A DNA stretch of 64,000 bases. It comes from Rugalucina vietnamica. Lineage: Eukaryota > Mollusca > Bivalvia > Lucinida > Lucinidae. Of this stretch, positions 1 through 11,810 are shown one piece after another (within the stretch, counting starts at the first letter, position 1; each line of letters opens with the position of its first letter). A program made the translations under genes and the position numbers. The DNA lies in assembly GCA_964017185.1 (NCBI GenBank), contig OZ024869.1:63750931-63814930 (forward strand), written 5' to 3'. The notes beneath the pieces are model-generated. The model did not search any database. It saw nothing but the letters and a program-made list of their open reading frames with translations, and had not been told where the DNA came from.

Positions 1-261
1 TAAATGCTAAACAGCCCCAAAGTCATAACTTGAAAATTTTGTCCTCCCAAATCTGTGTTTTAGGGAACTTTTACATCTTATGCATAGAGATCCTTATTAG
101 CACTTGTATGATTTTGAATGATTTTGATCAGTGTATATAAAAATGCATATAAGAAGGTACCATGTATTATTTAACATAATTGGAGGTTTTGATAGGAAAA
201 TGAAAACACTTTTTGTCAAAATACCCAAGTTTAAAGTAGAACAATTTGTCACAGTATAAGT

Positions 262-350
262 AAATTTCATCAGGGAAAATTGAGTCCGGATCAGGGAAAA
301 TTCAGGGAAAAATCAGGGAATTTGATTTTCAAAATTGTGTGGCCACCCTG
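262..350. mobile_element. hAT-like transposon end, cut by the window start
   Basis: The right boundary reads GTGGCCACCCTG, the reverse of a CAGGGTGGCCAC terminus, a common start for hAT-type transposons. Just inside it the short motif TCAGGGAAAATT recurs four times in imperfect form, as expected of subterminal repeats. The other end lies outside the window, so the target duplication cannot be tested. No transposase reading frame is visible here. Confidence 0.5.
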
Positions 351-532
351 TTGCAGCAAACACTAGTAAACTAGTCTAACGGTAGTACAAACACTGTGAT
401 ACTATCTGAGCTGCAAATCAGCATTACGAAAACACGCCCATGCAATATATATTACAGAGATTTATTAAAGTTGTAAAATAAATGAAAATTTTCAGTAGAA
501 AAACAATTGATAATTTTTCTTATTTTTCCTCA

Positions 533-603
533 AAACACAGATTGTGGGTACATGTTAGAACCGCCTCAGCGAGGCAGTTCTAACAGTACCCACAATCTGT
601 TTT
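533..603. repeat. Long palindrome (family P), copy 1
   Basis: The arms ATTGTGGGTAC and GTACCCACAAT enclose GTTAGAACCGCCTC and its near-perfect reverse complement around a three-base loop, so about 65 bases can fold into one hairpin. A second copy lies at 16377-16453. Sequence resembling the flank of this copy (AATCTCTGTA followed by TGCATGGG) recurs on the opposite strand near 62290-62345. This is probably the core of a short foldback transposon; its outer ends are not defined. Confidence 0.7.
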
Positions 604-1940
604 GGAGCAAAAAATGAGAAAAAATAGGTGTACCCATGCATACCCCAGTTTTGCTATATAAAATTGGGGTTTGAGGGGGTACACACTTGACGGACATGTT
701 TTCCTGATGGTCTGCACTTGTGCTAGAACTGATCCTTTTCTTGTTTGCGTGATGGCTAAACATATGTGTTATATTCATTGTTAATGAGCTATTGCATTTT
801 AATGATATAATGAATAAATATTTGTTAAAAAAATGTTATCCTTTAGTCTGTATGTAGTCTTGTGCAAACAAGAGTTCTCTTTAGTTCTCTGTAGTTCTGT
901 TCAATCTGGTGAACAACCCAATTTCTCCTATTGAATCATTAAATCACTTGCATAACAACAAGATTATATCATTAAAATCGTACTATTACTGTCTATCACT
1001 CTACCTGTATTTGTGGAAATTTTACTTTACCGCCTCTTTAACACCAGCAAATTTTTGCAAAATATGCTCATTGTCTAGGCCCCTTATGTTTTCTATGCAA
1101 GCCCCATAAACGTTACGCAAATACTTAAGAGAATTCACCCAAGATCAAAATGAGCAGTGTACAAATGTGTGCCATCCATCTACTTGTTTGGCAATGTGTG
1201 AACAAAGACAACCCTTGCAAACTTGACAGTGGAGAGCGTCACGGGATATGACTGACAGGCGTTCCGGGATCCTTAGATAAACCCGGTTTTTCTAAGAATA
1301 GAAAATAAAGTATTTTTCATGTTGAGACATGATTAGATGTTGCTTAATTATTGGAAAGGATAACTGGCTGCTCAATTTCATGCCATACCCCTTAACATTG
1401 GACCACCTCAAAAGTGGGCCAGCAGGTAAACCTTGTCATCTAGCACTGGGGACTCAATCTCTACGTTTATATACTGAATTATAAACCTGGTCAGATGTCA
1501 CCCATAGTAAAATCTTGCAGGAAATTGTCCTCTTGATGGAATTATCATGATTATGAAAAATAGCACAAACACTTCTGAAACTGTTACATGTTTTTAATGA
1601 AATGAGTGCATAATAATAAGCCATATCAAGAGAAAAAGGTGCCTCCCAGGTTTTCAACTAGGTCAAATACAACACTAGAGGTTTGAAATTTAAGATAACA
1701 TGATACGAGAGATTGAACTTTCTATGTAGCTTACTTCAAACGTGCTCATGAAATGCCAGGTTTATACCAGAGATGTTAGTTTTACTTCCCATATTTTACT
1801 AGCCATGGTCCGTTCAGTCAGTTTTCAGGAAATCCCTATGTTGTTCGGGCTGTTTTCTTTCACCTGCGGATTTTCATACAGTTTATAAATCTAAAATAGC
1901 ATTATTAATGGTCTGAACTCTTGTTGAGTGTTGCAATTCT
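604..1940. other. Intergenic stretch, nothing recognised
   Basis: Only short frames without codon structure or family resemblance are present. I see no exon with good splice sites and no clear repeat boundary. Confidence 0.5.
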
Positions 1941-2445
1941 CTTAAAGGAATACACTCACAAAGCTTTTCATTCATTTAAGAATAAAGTGGTCACTGAGAC
2001 AAACGTTTTGCAACAATTTTAATGAAAATCAGTCCAATGGTTTTGTAGTTATGGGCATTTTAAAATTTTACATTGGTGGTCTATGGTGGCGGCCATTTTG
2101 TTTAGCAAGTCACATGACCACAATTGAAAAATACTTATTTCCACCATTTGGCTCATTTTTTTTTTTTTTACACTTAAAACATGAATACAAATGTTTCAGT
2201 GGATGAGAGGAAAGTATTTTGTCAACTTCAGTTATATTTACATGGAAATGGCTTATATTTTTAACTTTATGATTGTGAGGGGGTGACATCATTCCCTCAC
2301 AGCCTCGTTTTGAACTCAAACCACCAAAATATTTAAAACCATATAACTTTATTGATTTTCATGAAAAATGCTGCAAAATGTGCAGCTGCTTTTTTAAGGT
2401 TTTCATATTAGGTGTATGTATAGTTTGTGATCCTATTCCTTTAAG
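1941..2445. mobile_element. Short inverted-repeat element (MITE-like)
   Basis: The left end CTTAAAGGAATA followed by TCACAAA is mirrored at the right end. The inverted match covers about 23 bases with a few mismatches. The roughly 505-bp interior has no coding frame. No target duplication is obvious, so the superfamily is left open. Confidence 0.55.
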
Positions 2446-3159
2446 TAATAAGTATCTGTACAATAAATTCAAGATTGAAGAATATAGCTAAAGCACTTCA
2501 ATGTCCTTAATGTCCACACAGGAGACATCCAGATGCAGCTGAGCTTAAAGATCAGGGTTTCGCAAGTCACAAACAGAGAGAAGTAGTTCACAAGTAACGA
2601 AGTCTCCATGCTATCATAAATTAGATGTTTCGGTATAACATTTATTATATCCAAATTAGATGGCAAAAGTAATTGTGCAAATATGTTTGGGTGCAATGAC
2701 CAAGATTATGTTCATTGTTAGCAGTTCATCTACAGCAACTTTTAGATTTATGACACAATTCGACAGATTCGTACTGTAAAATTATTAAATTTACTAACAA
2801 AGAGGACAATGTCTTGCAGTCACTGTATATTTAGAAGAATGACAGACTTATTTTTCTATTAGAACCAGTAAAACATGTTTGTGCAATGTTTGATGATTTG
2901 AGAATCAATCATCTAGTTTTCTATCACTGTAAACATGTTTCCTCAAGTGTTTCCTCAAAACCATCATCTAGAGTCTGCAAAAATTGAATGGTCCTTCTAG
3001 AAAAATCTGAACACTCGGGGTTAAATGACACTCTGTAATGACAAAGTCTGCTATCCTTCCTGAACCCCCTGCATGTAGAACTGTGGTGCTCTGGCCATCA
3101 ACTCTACTGCTGTGTTGTATAGGGACATGTCTGAAATATAAACAATTTTACAGATGTCT

Positions 3160-3449
3160 ATATGAGCCGCGAAGCAAGAAAACCGGTCTTCGGGGTTTCC
3201 GACCAGGTTCGACACAAACCGGCCTGTACAATCTCAGAAGCAGGCTAGATGCTTGAAATTTTGGCTATAAGTAGAAGAGGAATTGTACTATCCGAGTGGC
3301 GAAAACAAAGGCGCTGATCAGCTTCGCAGTTACTGCGAAGCTGATCTGCGCCTTTGTTTTCGCATAGGCAAAAATCCGGTTTTCTCACGATCTGCGCCTT
3401 TGTTTTCGCATAGGCAAAAATCCGGTTTTCTCACGATGCGGCTCATATA
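3160..3449. mobile_element. MITE family A, copy 1 (foldback, internal duplication)
   Basis: Both ends carry ATATGAGCCGC and its reverse complement. The centre is a 65-bp palindrome that starts GCGAAAACAAAGGCGC, runs through GATCAGCTTCGCAGT, and returns. The right arm, from GATCTGCGCC through the CCGGTTTTCTCAC motif, is repeated in tandem with a period of 46 bp (3343 and 3389). That internal duplication is not seen in the other copies. Confidence 0.8.
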
Positions 3450-3606
3450 ACAACTGATTTTACAGATGTTCTAAGGTATCAAAATATTGATGCAATAATG
3501 CTGATATGCCAACAAGATTCTCTTACATATGGAAAAATCAAATGTCCTTCTACAGAGATTGTGCACATGTTGTTTTTAACCTTCAACTTATATATATAAT
3601 ATATAA

Positions 3607-4357
3607 ACAAGAACTCCGCGGAGGTCGATATCGCACCTGCATCAGGCAAAGTCAATAGACTATGAAATATAGTTCAAGGGCACCGGGTCAAGGTGCGTGC
3701 TTGAAGGGCATGTCAAGGACAATTACTATGCAAGGTTTCAGACTCGCAGCTATCTCTGATGTCGAGAAAACCAAACTTCAACATAAAAATTTTCAAAGTC
3801 AGTGGACCGTGAAATATAGGTCAAGGGCACCGGGTTAAGGTGCATGCTTGAAGGGTATGTCAAGGACAATTACAATGCAAGGTTTCAGACTTGCAGCTAT
3901 CTCTGGTGTCAAGAAAACCAAACTTCGACGTAAAAATTTTCAAAGTCAGTGGACCGTGAAATATAGGTCAAGGGCACCGGGTTAAGGTGCGTACTTGAAG
4001 GGTATGTCAAGGACAATTACTATGCAAGGATTCAGACTTGCAGCTATCTCTGATGTCGAGAAAACCAAACTTCGACGTAAATGTTGACAAAACTTCGACA
4101 TAAAAATTTTCAAAGTCAGTGGACCGTGAAATATAGGTTAAGGGCACCGGGTTAACGTGCGTGCTTGAAGGGTATGTCAGGGACAATTACTATGAAAGGT
4201 TTCAGACTCTCACCTATCACTGATGTCGAGAAAACTAAACTTCGACGTAAATGTTGACGGACGGACGAACGAACGGACGAACGAACGGACGAACGTACGT
4301 ACGGACGGAAATTTGAACTCCTATATCGCACCCTGCTATAAGCAGGTGCGATAAAAA
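3607..4357 (+). mobile_element. Pearl-type non-autonomous element, copy 1
   Basis: The 5' end carries GATATCGCACCTGC. It is followed by about four core units of roughly 147 bp, each containing GGACCGTGAAATATAGGTCA and a conserved ACTTCGACGTAAA. A GGAC/GAAC tetranucleotide tract comes next, and the element closes with a hairpin TATCGCACC...GGTGCGATA. One unit carries a 23-bp extra segment. Tandem core plus tetranucleotide tract defines the bivalve pearl elements, which have been grouped with Helentron-associated elements; the repeated 5' motif and the 3' hairpin fit that. No coding capacity. Confidence 0.75.
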
Positions 4358-4460
4358 AGAGAATACAATCAATTTTCAACCTCAAACTTAACACATTCAA
4401 TGTGACACTTTAATATACATGTAATACGTTTAGCTGCTAATTATGCATAGAGAGGTATTA

Positions 4461-4702
4461 TATGAGCCGCGTTGTGAGAAAACTGGATTTTTGCCTATGC
4501 GAAAACAAAGGCGCAGATCAGCTTCGCAGTAACTGCGAAGCTGATGAGCGCCTTTGTTTTCGCTACATGGATAGTGCAATTTCTCTTCTTCTTAAATCCG
4601 AAATTTCAAGCTTCTAGCCTGCTTCTGTGACTGAACAGGTTGGTTTGTGTTGGACCTGGTCGGAAACCCTGAAGACCGGTTTTCTCGCGTCGCGGCTCAT
4701 AT
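4461..4702. mobile_element. MITE family A, copy 2
   Basis: Complete copy in the orientation opposite to copy 1. It has ATATGAGCCGCG at the left, CGCGGCTCATAT at the right, and the central GCGAAAACAAAGGCGC palindrome. The long arm carries GACCTGGTCGGAAACCC and GACCGGTTTTCTCGCG, shared with the fragments at 19628 and 53516. Confidence 0.85.
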
Positions 4703-4978
4703 GGTAAATAGAAAGCACAAAATGTTTGAAATCTGATACATGATAAGAAGTAGTAAGACTAGTAATCATAACCAGAAGATTCCATCTACTTACTGAAAGC
4801 ATCTGAAACTTCTTTATCATAAGTGATGTAATTCTGGCATTGTATTTGGTTCCTCTGGTCTACTGTACCTTGTACTTCTGTCAGACCAGCTAGATATTCG
4901 TTTAACTGAAATGATAAGACAGCAATGCAGGAGTCAAAGAAAACCCGTCAATCCACCATCAAATCTGAAAAAATCAGA

Positions 4979-5217
4979 GGCCAGTTGTACAAAACTATCG
5001 ATGTCGTTAGTGAACAATTTGTTAAAATCTCGAATGGCAATATTACAAATACAGTTATGTTTTGTTGAAAAATGTGAGAATCCTTGCATTGCAAAGGATT
5101 CTCACATTTTGTCAACAAAAAATTACAGTGCATTTGCTTTTGAAGTTGATATTTAGTTAACAAATTGAGAGCTTAACAACAGCGTTAAGCTAACAAAGTT
5201 TTGAACAACTGGTCCCA
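4979..5217. mobile_element. MITE family B, copy 1
   Basis: The ends are GGCCAGTTGTACAAAACT and, inverted, GGGACCAGTTGTTCAAAACT. At the centre lies a palindrome of AATGTGAGAATCC and its complement meeting at TTGCATTGCAAA. A second full copy lies at 55269-55513. Non-coding. Confidence 0.75.
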
Positions 5218-5534
5218 GGTATTTTATTTTCTAGTCCTATCATTTACTGTAGAATATTTAATGGTAGGATTTGTATCATAAAATGTTAAATTCTGTGATT
5301 GGGCTACATATTTCATGCATTGTAAAACCTATCTACATTTCACTTTTTCAAAATGGTCCACTCTTCAACTCTCAAATGAATGGTGATGCATGCATTAGTG
5401 AAAAGCATAAAGCTGCTGATTTAAGTCAAGCTAAAAAATCTTACCGGATCTTGCATGACAACTCTTATGTTTTTATCATCACTTGTTGTTAAAGTAAATG
5501 ACGTTCCATTGCTGTCAATCTGTAAAAGACGAGA

Positions 5535-5690
5535 AACATAAGCTGCGGCATGAGAAAACTGGTCTTCCAGATCTTACCAGGTCCGACACAAACCCACCTG
5601 CACATACATAGAAGAAAGCCAGAAGCTTGTAATTTCTGTGTAGTGAAAACAAAGGTGCTTATTTAACTGCACAGCTGATCTCTCTGTATA
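5535..5690. mobile_element. MITE family A, partial copy
   Basis: GCGGCATGAGAAAACTGG, CAGGTCCGACACAAACC and GTGAAAACAAAGGTGC follow each other in the family order, then the similarity stops in the central region. It is a truncated or decayed copy. Confidence 0.6.
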
Positions 5691-6131
5691 CTGTCATACC
5701 GGGCTTACCGGCCCATACCCCCCACAGACATTCTAGGGAGGTCTGCATCTTTATTTTTGCATAACTGCTTGTTGTAACACTCCTCAGACCATGTCACACT
5801 CCAATAATGCCTTTCTTTCTTTATATATCGCCAGATTGATTATCTTCAGACAAACATGAAATGATTATTAAAGTGAAACAACAACTAAAGCTTGAATGGA
5901 ATTTTGATGAATTGTCGGACAGTTGGCAGCTTTTGCAAAGACAGATCACATTTTTTACAAGTTTCAGCTAGGGACTCTTCTCTAGTGAAGCCCCAGAGAT
6001 TTTTTTGGGGGGAGATTGTGAGCGATTTGCTCAATTTTTTTTACCAAAAATCTCATTGAAACTGGCTAAACGATAGAAAAATCTCGCCATTTTAGGCTGA
6101 ATGAGTGATTTTCTCTCAGACTAATGCACCA

Positions 6132-6429
6132 GTCATTTGTAACCACTGCCCCCCCCCCCCACACACACCTATGGGGAAGGGTGGGGGATAGCTGGGATAA
6201 AGTGCGGGGCAATTACTTTTCGAGTGTCCCTGCAGTGCAGGGGAAATGACAGGAATTTGACATTAGGATCCTTACCCCAGGGAGATTTTTTATTGCTAAG
6301 GGCGGGGCAAAGAGCAAAGTTTTGACCTCCAGTTCGTCTCCTGGGGGTGGGCTTATAGCAGGGCACTGAAACCTGAAGACATAGTCCCCACCCTTCCCTG
6401 TAGGTGGGGGAGCAGTGGTTACAAATGAC
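6132..6429. mobile_element. Short inverted-repeat element with C-rich arms
   Basis: GTCATTTGTAACCACTGC at the left is matched by GCAGTGGTTACAAATGAC at the right. The match continues inward through C-rich and GGGGAAGGGTGGGG segments, giving arms of about 50 bp. The two frames on the minus strand here lie wholly in the element and look non-coding. Confidence 0.7.
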
Positions 6430-7979
6430 ATACATGTGATCTTTCCACAGTCTCCAATCGGGAGGATTTTAGTTTGAATTCATAATTTTGGTCTTTATAT
6501 CGGGAGATTATTTCAGAATAAAAATAAAACCATATTATTATAAAACTTATATTATTATAAAACTTGCACAAAATTTGCTTACTTCAGTTAGTTCCGCTGC
6601 CGTAAATATAACAGCAGTTTTATTTATTCCATAATTGAATGTAATTATCCAATTCCGCTTATCGGAAAAGATGGCGATGACGTCATCGATAACTTTACCT
6701 GTGAACTGACGGGTACAGAGTCAATAAATACACACACTTAATACACATATATTTGTGCGGAAAAATGTGTCTTATATAGTTAATATACGTTGAAATCAAA
6801 GCTGAATTAACTAAAATAAATTTAACTTAATAATAGAACCACTGAAAAAAAGAATTATCCGCCATCTGTCAGCAAAATGTTTTGGCAAGGTTTGTTTTCA
6901 ACCCGGAAAACTGAATGAGCTTCTGAGAAAGAGTTATATGTACATGTAATTGGATAACTTTATCCAATTTATTCACTTATTATTTTCAGCTCACCTTTTT
7001 CTAGATTTGTTTTATCTAACGGCAGTTTATATTTCACGATTTCACTTAGTAATATGAAAATTCAATAAAAAAATTAGATAGAAATGAAAAATAATCGTGG
7101 CGTTGAAATTGTTTTAGTTTTCAAATCCAAGCATGTGTGGTAGTTATGTAAAATCTTAAATATGTCAGGGTTTGCGCTAGGATATTTTTTTCTTTCGCCA
7201 CCACTTTCGCAAATCTGATATTTTTTGTGCCATTTTCTTGAACTTTGTGCCAAATTTTGGCCATTTTTTTCGCCATAAAGAAAGCTTCATTATATTGCTT
7301 ATCGGTTACAACACAAAAGAACTCCATATGGGCATGGAATAGCAGTAGCCTTGTCTTATTTGTAGCACCAGAATCCAACCAAATGCATGCTAATAGTATT
7401 TCAGAAGGTATGACTCTCAAAATGTTTCCTGGGAAAGGAACAGGATTTGGTCCTTTACATATTTAGTTTAAGTAACTGATGCAGAAATGTAGATCTACAA
7501 AAAATAAATAAACACCCCACACAGTGGTACTGATCAGTATTATTCATTTTCCCCCTTTTTATCTTTTGAAAAAAAAAAATCTATTGGAGAACAAAAAAAA
7601 AAGTAAAAAAAAAAATAAATATTTTTAAAAGCTTGTACTTGTTCATGATCAACAAGGGAGACAACTTATTAAATACATAAAATCATAATGTTTGCAAATC
7701 TAACCAAATAATTAATAGCCTTAAAAATGAAACAAAACACAAATTGTATACCGAAATAAGTGAGCAAAATAAAGATGCATCTAGAAATAACTAGAAATGC
7801 GTGTTTGTAAAACACTATGCCCCAACTGTATGCTTGTCCCTAAACTGACAGCTTGTATGATTCATTTATTTCATTTGAATGAAGTGAAATTTAATTTCCA
7901 AAAGAAGCTGTTCGGTTGCCCTTGTTTTTGACCTCGATCCAGAAACAGAATGTAAGCTTTTTGCAGACAAGTTAGAAAT

Positions 7980-9908
7980 GGAGTAAAAATTTCAAAATGG
8001 AGTAATTTTGTCAAAATTTGACGGAAAGTCCTAAAAAGTTAATCAGGTGATCTTCTTCTCAGCCCCAACCAGTATACCAAATATGAAGGCTCTAACTTAA
8101 ATACTTTTTGAGATATCTTGTACACAATATTTTCAGATATTGTTTTAAAAGGGGCATAACTCCAAAAAGGCACATAACTTGAACATATTTGTATATGAAA
8201 TTTCAAAACCCTAACATTCACTGTTCAAAAGTTTCAAATTTCATCAAATTGAAAAAATTAATGAAAATTTCAAAATTCCGTATTTTTGTCAAAATTTCAC
8301 AGAAAGTTCTCAAAAGTTAATCAGGTCATCTACTCATCAGCCCCAACCAGTATATTAAATATGAAGGCTCTAGCTCAAATACTTTTTTTAGATATCTTGC
8401 ACACAATATTTTCAAATTTTGGTTTCAAAGGGACATAACTCAGAAAAGGGGCATAACTTGGACAAGAAAAAAAATACGAGTCAACTATTTTTACATGAGG
8501 AATCTATATATGAAATTTCAAAACCCTAGTGTTCACCGTTCAAAAGTTTCAAATTTCACCGAAAAGAGGAACAAGAACTCCGCGGAGGTCGATATCGCAC
8601 CTGCATCGGGCAAAATACACATTACTATGCAAAGTTTCACACTCACAGCTATCACTGATGCAGAGAAAACCAAACTTCGACTTAAAAATCAACAAAGTCA
8701 ATGGACCGTGAAATATAGGTCAAGGTCAGTGGGTCAAGGTGCGTGCTTGAAGGGTATGTCAACGACAATTACTATGCACGGTTTCACACTCACAGCTATC
8801 ACTGATACAGAGAAAACGGAACTTCGACGTAAAAATTAACAAAGTCAATGGACCTTGAAATATAGGTCAAGGTTAGTGGGTCAAGGTGCATGCTTGAAGG
8901 GTATGTCAAGGACAATTACTATGCAAGGTTTCACAATCCTAGCTATCACTGATGCAGAGAAAACGGAACTTCGACGTAAAAATTAACAAAGTCAATGGAC
9001 CATGAAATATAGGTCAAGGGCACCAGGTCAAGGTGCGTGCTTGAAGGGTATGTCAAGGACAACTACTATGCAAGGTTTCACAATCCTAGCTATCACTGAT
9101 GCAGAGAAAACCAAACTTCGACGTAACAATTAACAAAGTCAATGGACCGTAAAATATAGGTCAAGGTCAGTGGGTCAAGGTGCGTGCTTGAAGGGTATGT
9201 CAAGGACAATTACTATGCAAGGTTTCACACTCAAAGCTATCAATGATACAGAGAAAATGGAACTTCGACGTAAAAATTAACAAAGTCAATGGACCGTGAA
9301 ATATAGGTCAAGGGCACTGGGTCAAGGTGCGTGCTTGAAGGGTATGTCAAGGACAATTACTATGCAAGGTTTCACAATCCTAGCTATCACTTATGTAGAG
9401 AAAACCAAACTTCGACGTAAATGTTGACGGACGGACGGACGAACGAACGAACGAACGAACGAACGAACGGACGGACGGACGGACGGAAATTTGGACTCCT
9501 ATATCGCACCCTGCTATAAGCAGGTGCGATAAAAATCAATCAAAATTTCAAAATTCCGTATTTTTGTCAAAATTTGACGTAAAGTTCTCAAAAGTTAATC
9601 AGGTCATCTAATCATGAGCCCCAACCAGTATACCAAATATGAAGGCTCTAGCTTAAACACTTTTCGAGATATCTTGCACACAAGATTTTCAAATTTTGTT
9701 TTCAAAGGGAAATAACTCAGAAAAGGGGCATAACTCTGAGAAGAAAAAAAATACGGGTCAACCTTTTTTTCATGAGGAATACACACATGAAATTTCAAAT
9801 CCCTAACATTCACCATTCAAAAGTTAACAGACGTACACACGCACACACAGACAGACAGACAAGCCGAAAGCAATATGCCCTTCCAACTTTTTCAAAGTTG
9901 GGGGCATA
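7980..9908 (+). mobile_element. Second tandem-core element, split by a pearl insertion
   Basis: Units starting near 7990, 8262 and 9546 share TTCAAAATTCCGTATTTTTG, GTTAATCAGGTCATCT and CCCCAACCAGTATA; the first two are 278 bp apart. The right end has a GACAGACAGAC tract and a hairpin with TATGCCC and GGGGGCATA around CCAACTTT/AAAGTTGG. Tandem core, short-repeat tract and terminal hairpin match the pearl-type plan, but the sequence is unrelated to the 147-bp family. The left boundary is uncertain. Confidence 0.6.
8571..9535 (+). mobile_element. Pearl-type non-autonomous element, copy 2
   Basis: Same plan as the copy at 3607: a start with GATATCGCACCTGC, five to six core units with a period of exactly 147 bp (8701, 8848, 8995, 9142, 9289), a GGAC/GAAC tract at 9426-9485, and the closing hairpin TATCGCACC...GGTGCGATA. 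It lies between the second and third unit of the surrounding 7980-9908 repeat, so it is the younger insertion. Coding potential is absent; the 114-residue frame at 8495 is an artefact of the repeats. Confidence 0.8.
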
Positions 9909-10048
9909 AAAATGTGCGATGATCATGTGCAGCTGAACAAGTTATTCTGTTGCTAAAAAACAGTCTTTGTTCTTTAAAAATATAACTTATATAAACGTTC
10001 CTGACAATGTAGTATGAATGAATTACTGTTGTGAGACACAGTAAGCCT

Positions 10049-10203
10049 ACGTGGTGCAGTGGTTAAGTCACTCGCCTTGTAAACCAGGGGTCGCAGGTTC
10101 GATTCCGGGCTTCTCCAAAAACCTCCTCCCGGTTGAGCCTTCGGGTGCTCCCGGAACAACAAACCTTCTATAGTACTGGTGTCGCCCAGGAAAAAAATAA
10201 TTT
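10049..10203 (+). mobile_element. tRNA-derived SINE, copy 1
   Basis: The head has an A box (TGGTGCAGTGGTTAAGTC) and a B box (GGTTCGATTCC) in tRNA spacing, with a TTGTAAACCAGGGG anticodon region like tRNA-Thr. A body with CCTCCCGGTTGAGCC and CTCCCGGAACAACAAACC and an A-rich tail follow. The acceptor stem does not pair, so it is not a functional tRNA. Confidence 0.8.
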
Positions 10204-10216
10204 TTTTGACGATCTC

Positions 10217-10391
10217 CGTGGTGCAGTGGTTAAGTCACTCGCCTTGTTAACCAGGGGTCGCAGGTTCGATCCCGGGCTTCTCCAAAAAACCTCCTCCCGG
10301 TTGAGCCTTTGGGTGCTCCCGGAACAACAAACCCACAAAACAACCTCAAAAACAACCTCATATAGTACTGGTATCGCCCAGGAAAAAAAAA
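10217..10391 (+). mobile_element. tRNA-derived SINE, copy 2, inserted in the tail of copy 1
   Basis: Same family as the preceding copy, with an extra CAAAACAACCTCAAAAACAA segment in the body. A 13-bp direct repeat TTTTGACGATCTC flanks it exactly (10204-10216 and 10392-10404), showing target-primed insertion just behind the A-rich tail of copy 1. Confidence 0.85.
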
Positions 10392-11644
10392 TTTTGACGA
10401 TCTCTTGCACTCGCCACAACATAATGTTCTACACATTGTGTACTATCAAGCATGTGCTCAGAGCGTGTTATCTGTGTGCATAATTGAATCTAAACTACAG
10501 CAGAAGTGACAGATCATTGTCTATTGAATTCTCTAATCACTTGCAACGGTTGACTGAGTTTATTTTGACAATCGGTGACAGTAGGATTAACTGGATAATT
10601 AGGTTCAATTTTACAGGTAAATCAGTGGCAATTTACACTGAATAAGTAATTTTAGGCTTAAAAAGGTGACCTATTTTATCGCCAATTATTTTCGCCAATG
10701 TCTAATTTTTAGCGCCAAATTTTCTAAAATGTCGCAATCTGCGAAAATGGCGATCGCTAGCGCGAACCCTGTATGTCTCCTCCAAAAACAGATACTACAA
10801 AGTGAAAGCAAAAATACTACGGCATAAACTTGTCTTAAGTTTTCAATGTAATTTGAGGCTGAAGTGCCTGAAATTGTGTGCATATTAAATAATGAGAGAT
10901 CAAACAAAGCCGCCTGCGCCTGCCCAAAAATCAAAATATTTAACTATAAATAAACACGGAAATATTGCGCTATTCAAGATATTTTCCTTCCAAATTCAAA
11001 ATATATGCATTCTGGAAACAATCTTTCTTCATTACACAACAAAACTTTTAAAGATTTGGGCATTTTGGGTCATTTGTGCAAAAAAAAAAAAAAAAACATA
11101 ATAAATATTGGCCTTTAATAAAGCCGCCATGACTGATTTGTACCCGTGAGAGCGACCCGGATGCTGGCTGATGACGTCACGCCATCTTTTCCGATAATCG
11201 GAATTCAATAATAGTCTATTTTTATCATAATCCACTTCTTCTAACTCGTAACATCAATTAAAACATCCAGATTGCCTAATGCATCCTGTAAACAACAATT
11301 ATTTTAATTACACAGGCACTGCTATAAATAGCCTCGAGGTAGATTCTCTCAGTGAGGCGCATTATTGGGTCAATCCAATACCGTATTTATACTACTTGGT
11401 CACCTGGATATTTTTTTTTCTTACATAAAGTGCATAAAAATGGACTTTTTGGCAAATCGGAAGGCAAAGCATATCGGGGGACCGTCGGGAAAGGTATCTA
11501 GAATTGGTGTAGATATGACATGTATGCAAATGACTGGTGCATAAGGGCAGAATAACCCAAAGCCTAAACCTGTGTCAGTTTGGCATTTCATCATGAAAGT
11601 ATTCCGATAACCACTGGAACCTGCTTTCCACAGACACACAAGAA

Positions 11645-11810
11645 GCATGGTAGCTCAGAGGCTAGCGCACTGGTTTCTGGTGCTAGAGGTTCCGGGTTCG
11701 ATCCCTGTCGGCGGCGAGGAAATTTAGTGTCCCAACACTCTTGAAGTCTTCCCTTCGTGTCATTTGCAGGGATGACATGAACACAGTGTTCCGTCTTTCT
11801 GATCAACAGG
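11645..11810 (+). mobile_element. tRNA-like SINE head, second family
   Basis: GCATGGTAGCTCAGAGGCTAG resembles an A box and GGGTTCGATCCC at 11693-11704 is a B box, about 45 bases apart. The arms do not form a tRNA acceptor stem. The right limit is a guess, since no tail or target duplication is clear. Confidence 0.5.

Larger units (their letters stand above)
7166..10771. mobile_element. Inverted-repeat transposon with TATGT target duplication
   Basis: The left end CAGGGTTTGCGCTAG and the inverted right end CAGGGTTCGCGCTAG differ at one base, and TATGT directly abuts both ends (7161-7165 and 10772-10776). Similarity continues inward through motifs such as CGCAAAT and GGCGAAAA or TTCGCC. A CAGGG terminus resembles hAT elements, but hAT duplications are usually 8 bp, so the superfamily is not assigned. 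The interior is filled by later insertions, and I see no transposase frame. Confidence 0.6.
6651..11206. mobile_element. Large inverted-repeat element, outermost shell of a nest
   Basis: The left arm (6651-6712) has AATTCCG, TTATCGGAAAAGATGGCG and GACGTCATC. The right arm (11143-11206) is its diverged reverse complement with the same order of blocks, extending to ACGGGTAC. The 4.5 kb between the arms holds younger insertions (7166-10771 and those inside it). No transposase remains. The arms carry a TGACGTCA palindrome. The outer boundary and target duplication are not clear, so two independent insertions of one repeat in opposite orientations remain possible. Confidence 0.45.

Noticed and set aside
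10049-10122. Functional tRNA-Thr
   Set aside because: The acceptor stem does not pair and the tRNA-like head continues into a SINE body with an A-rich tail.
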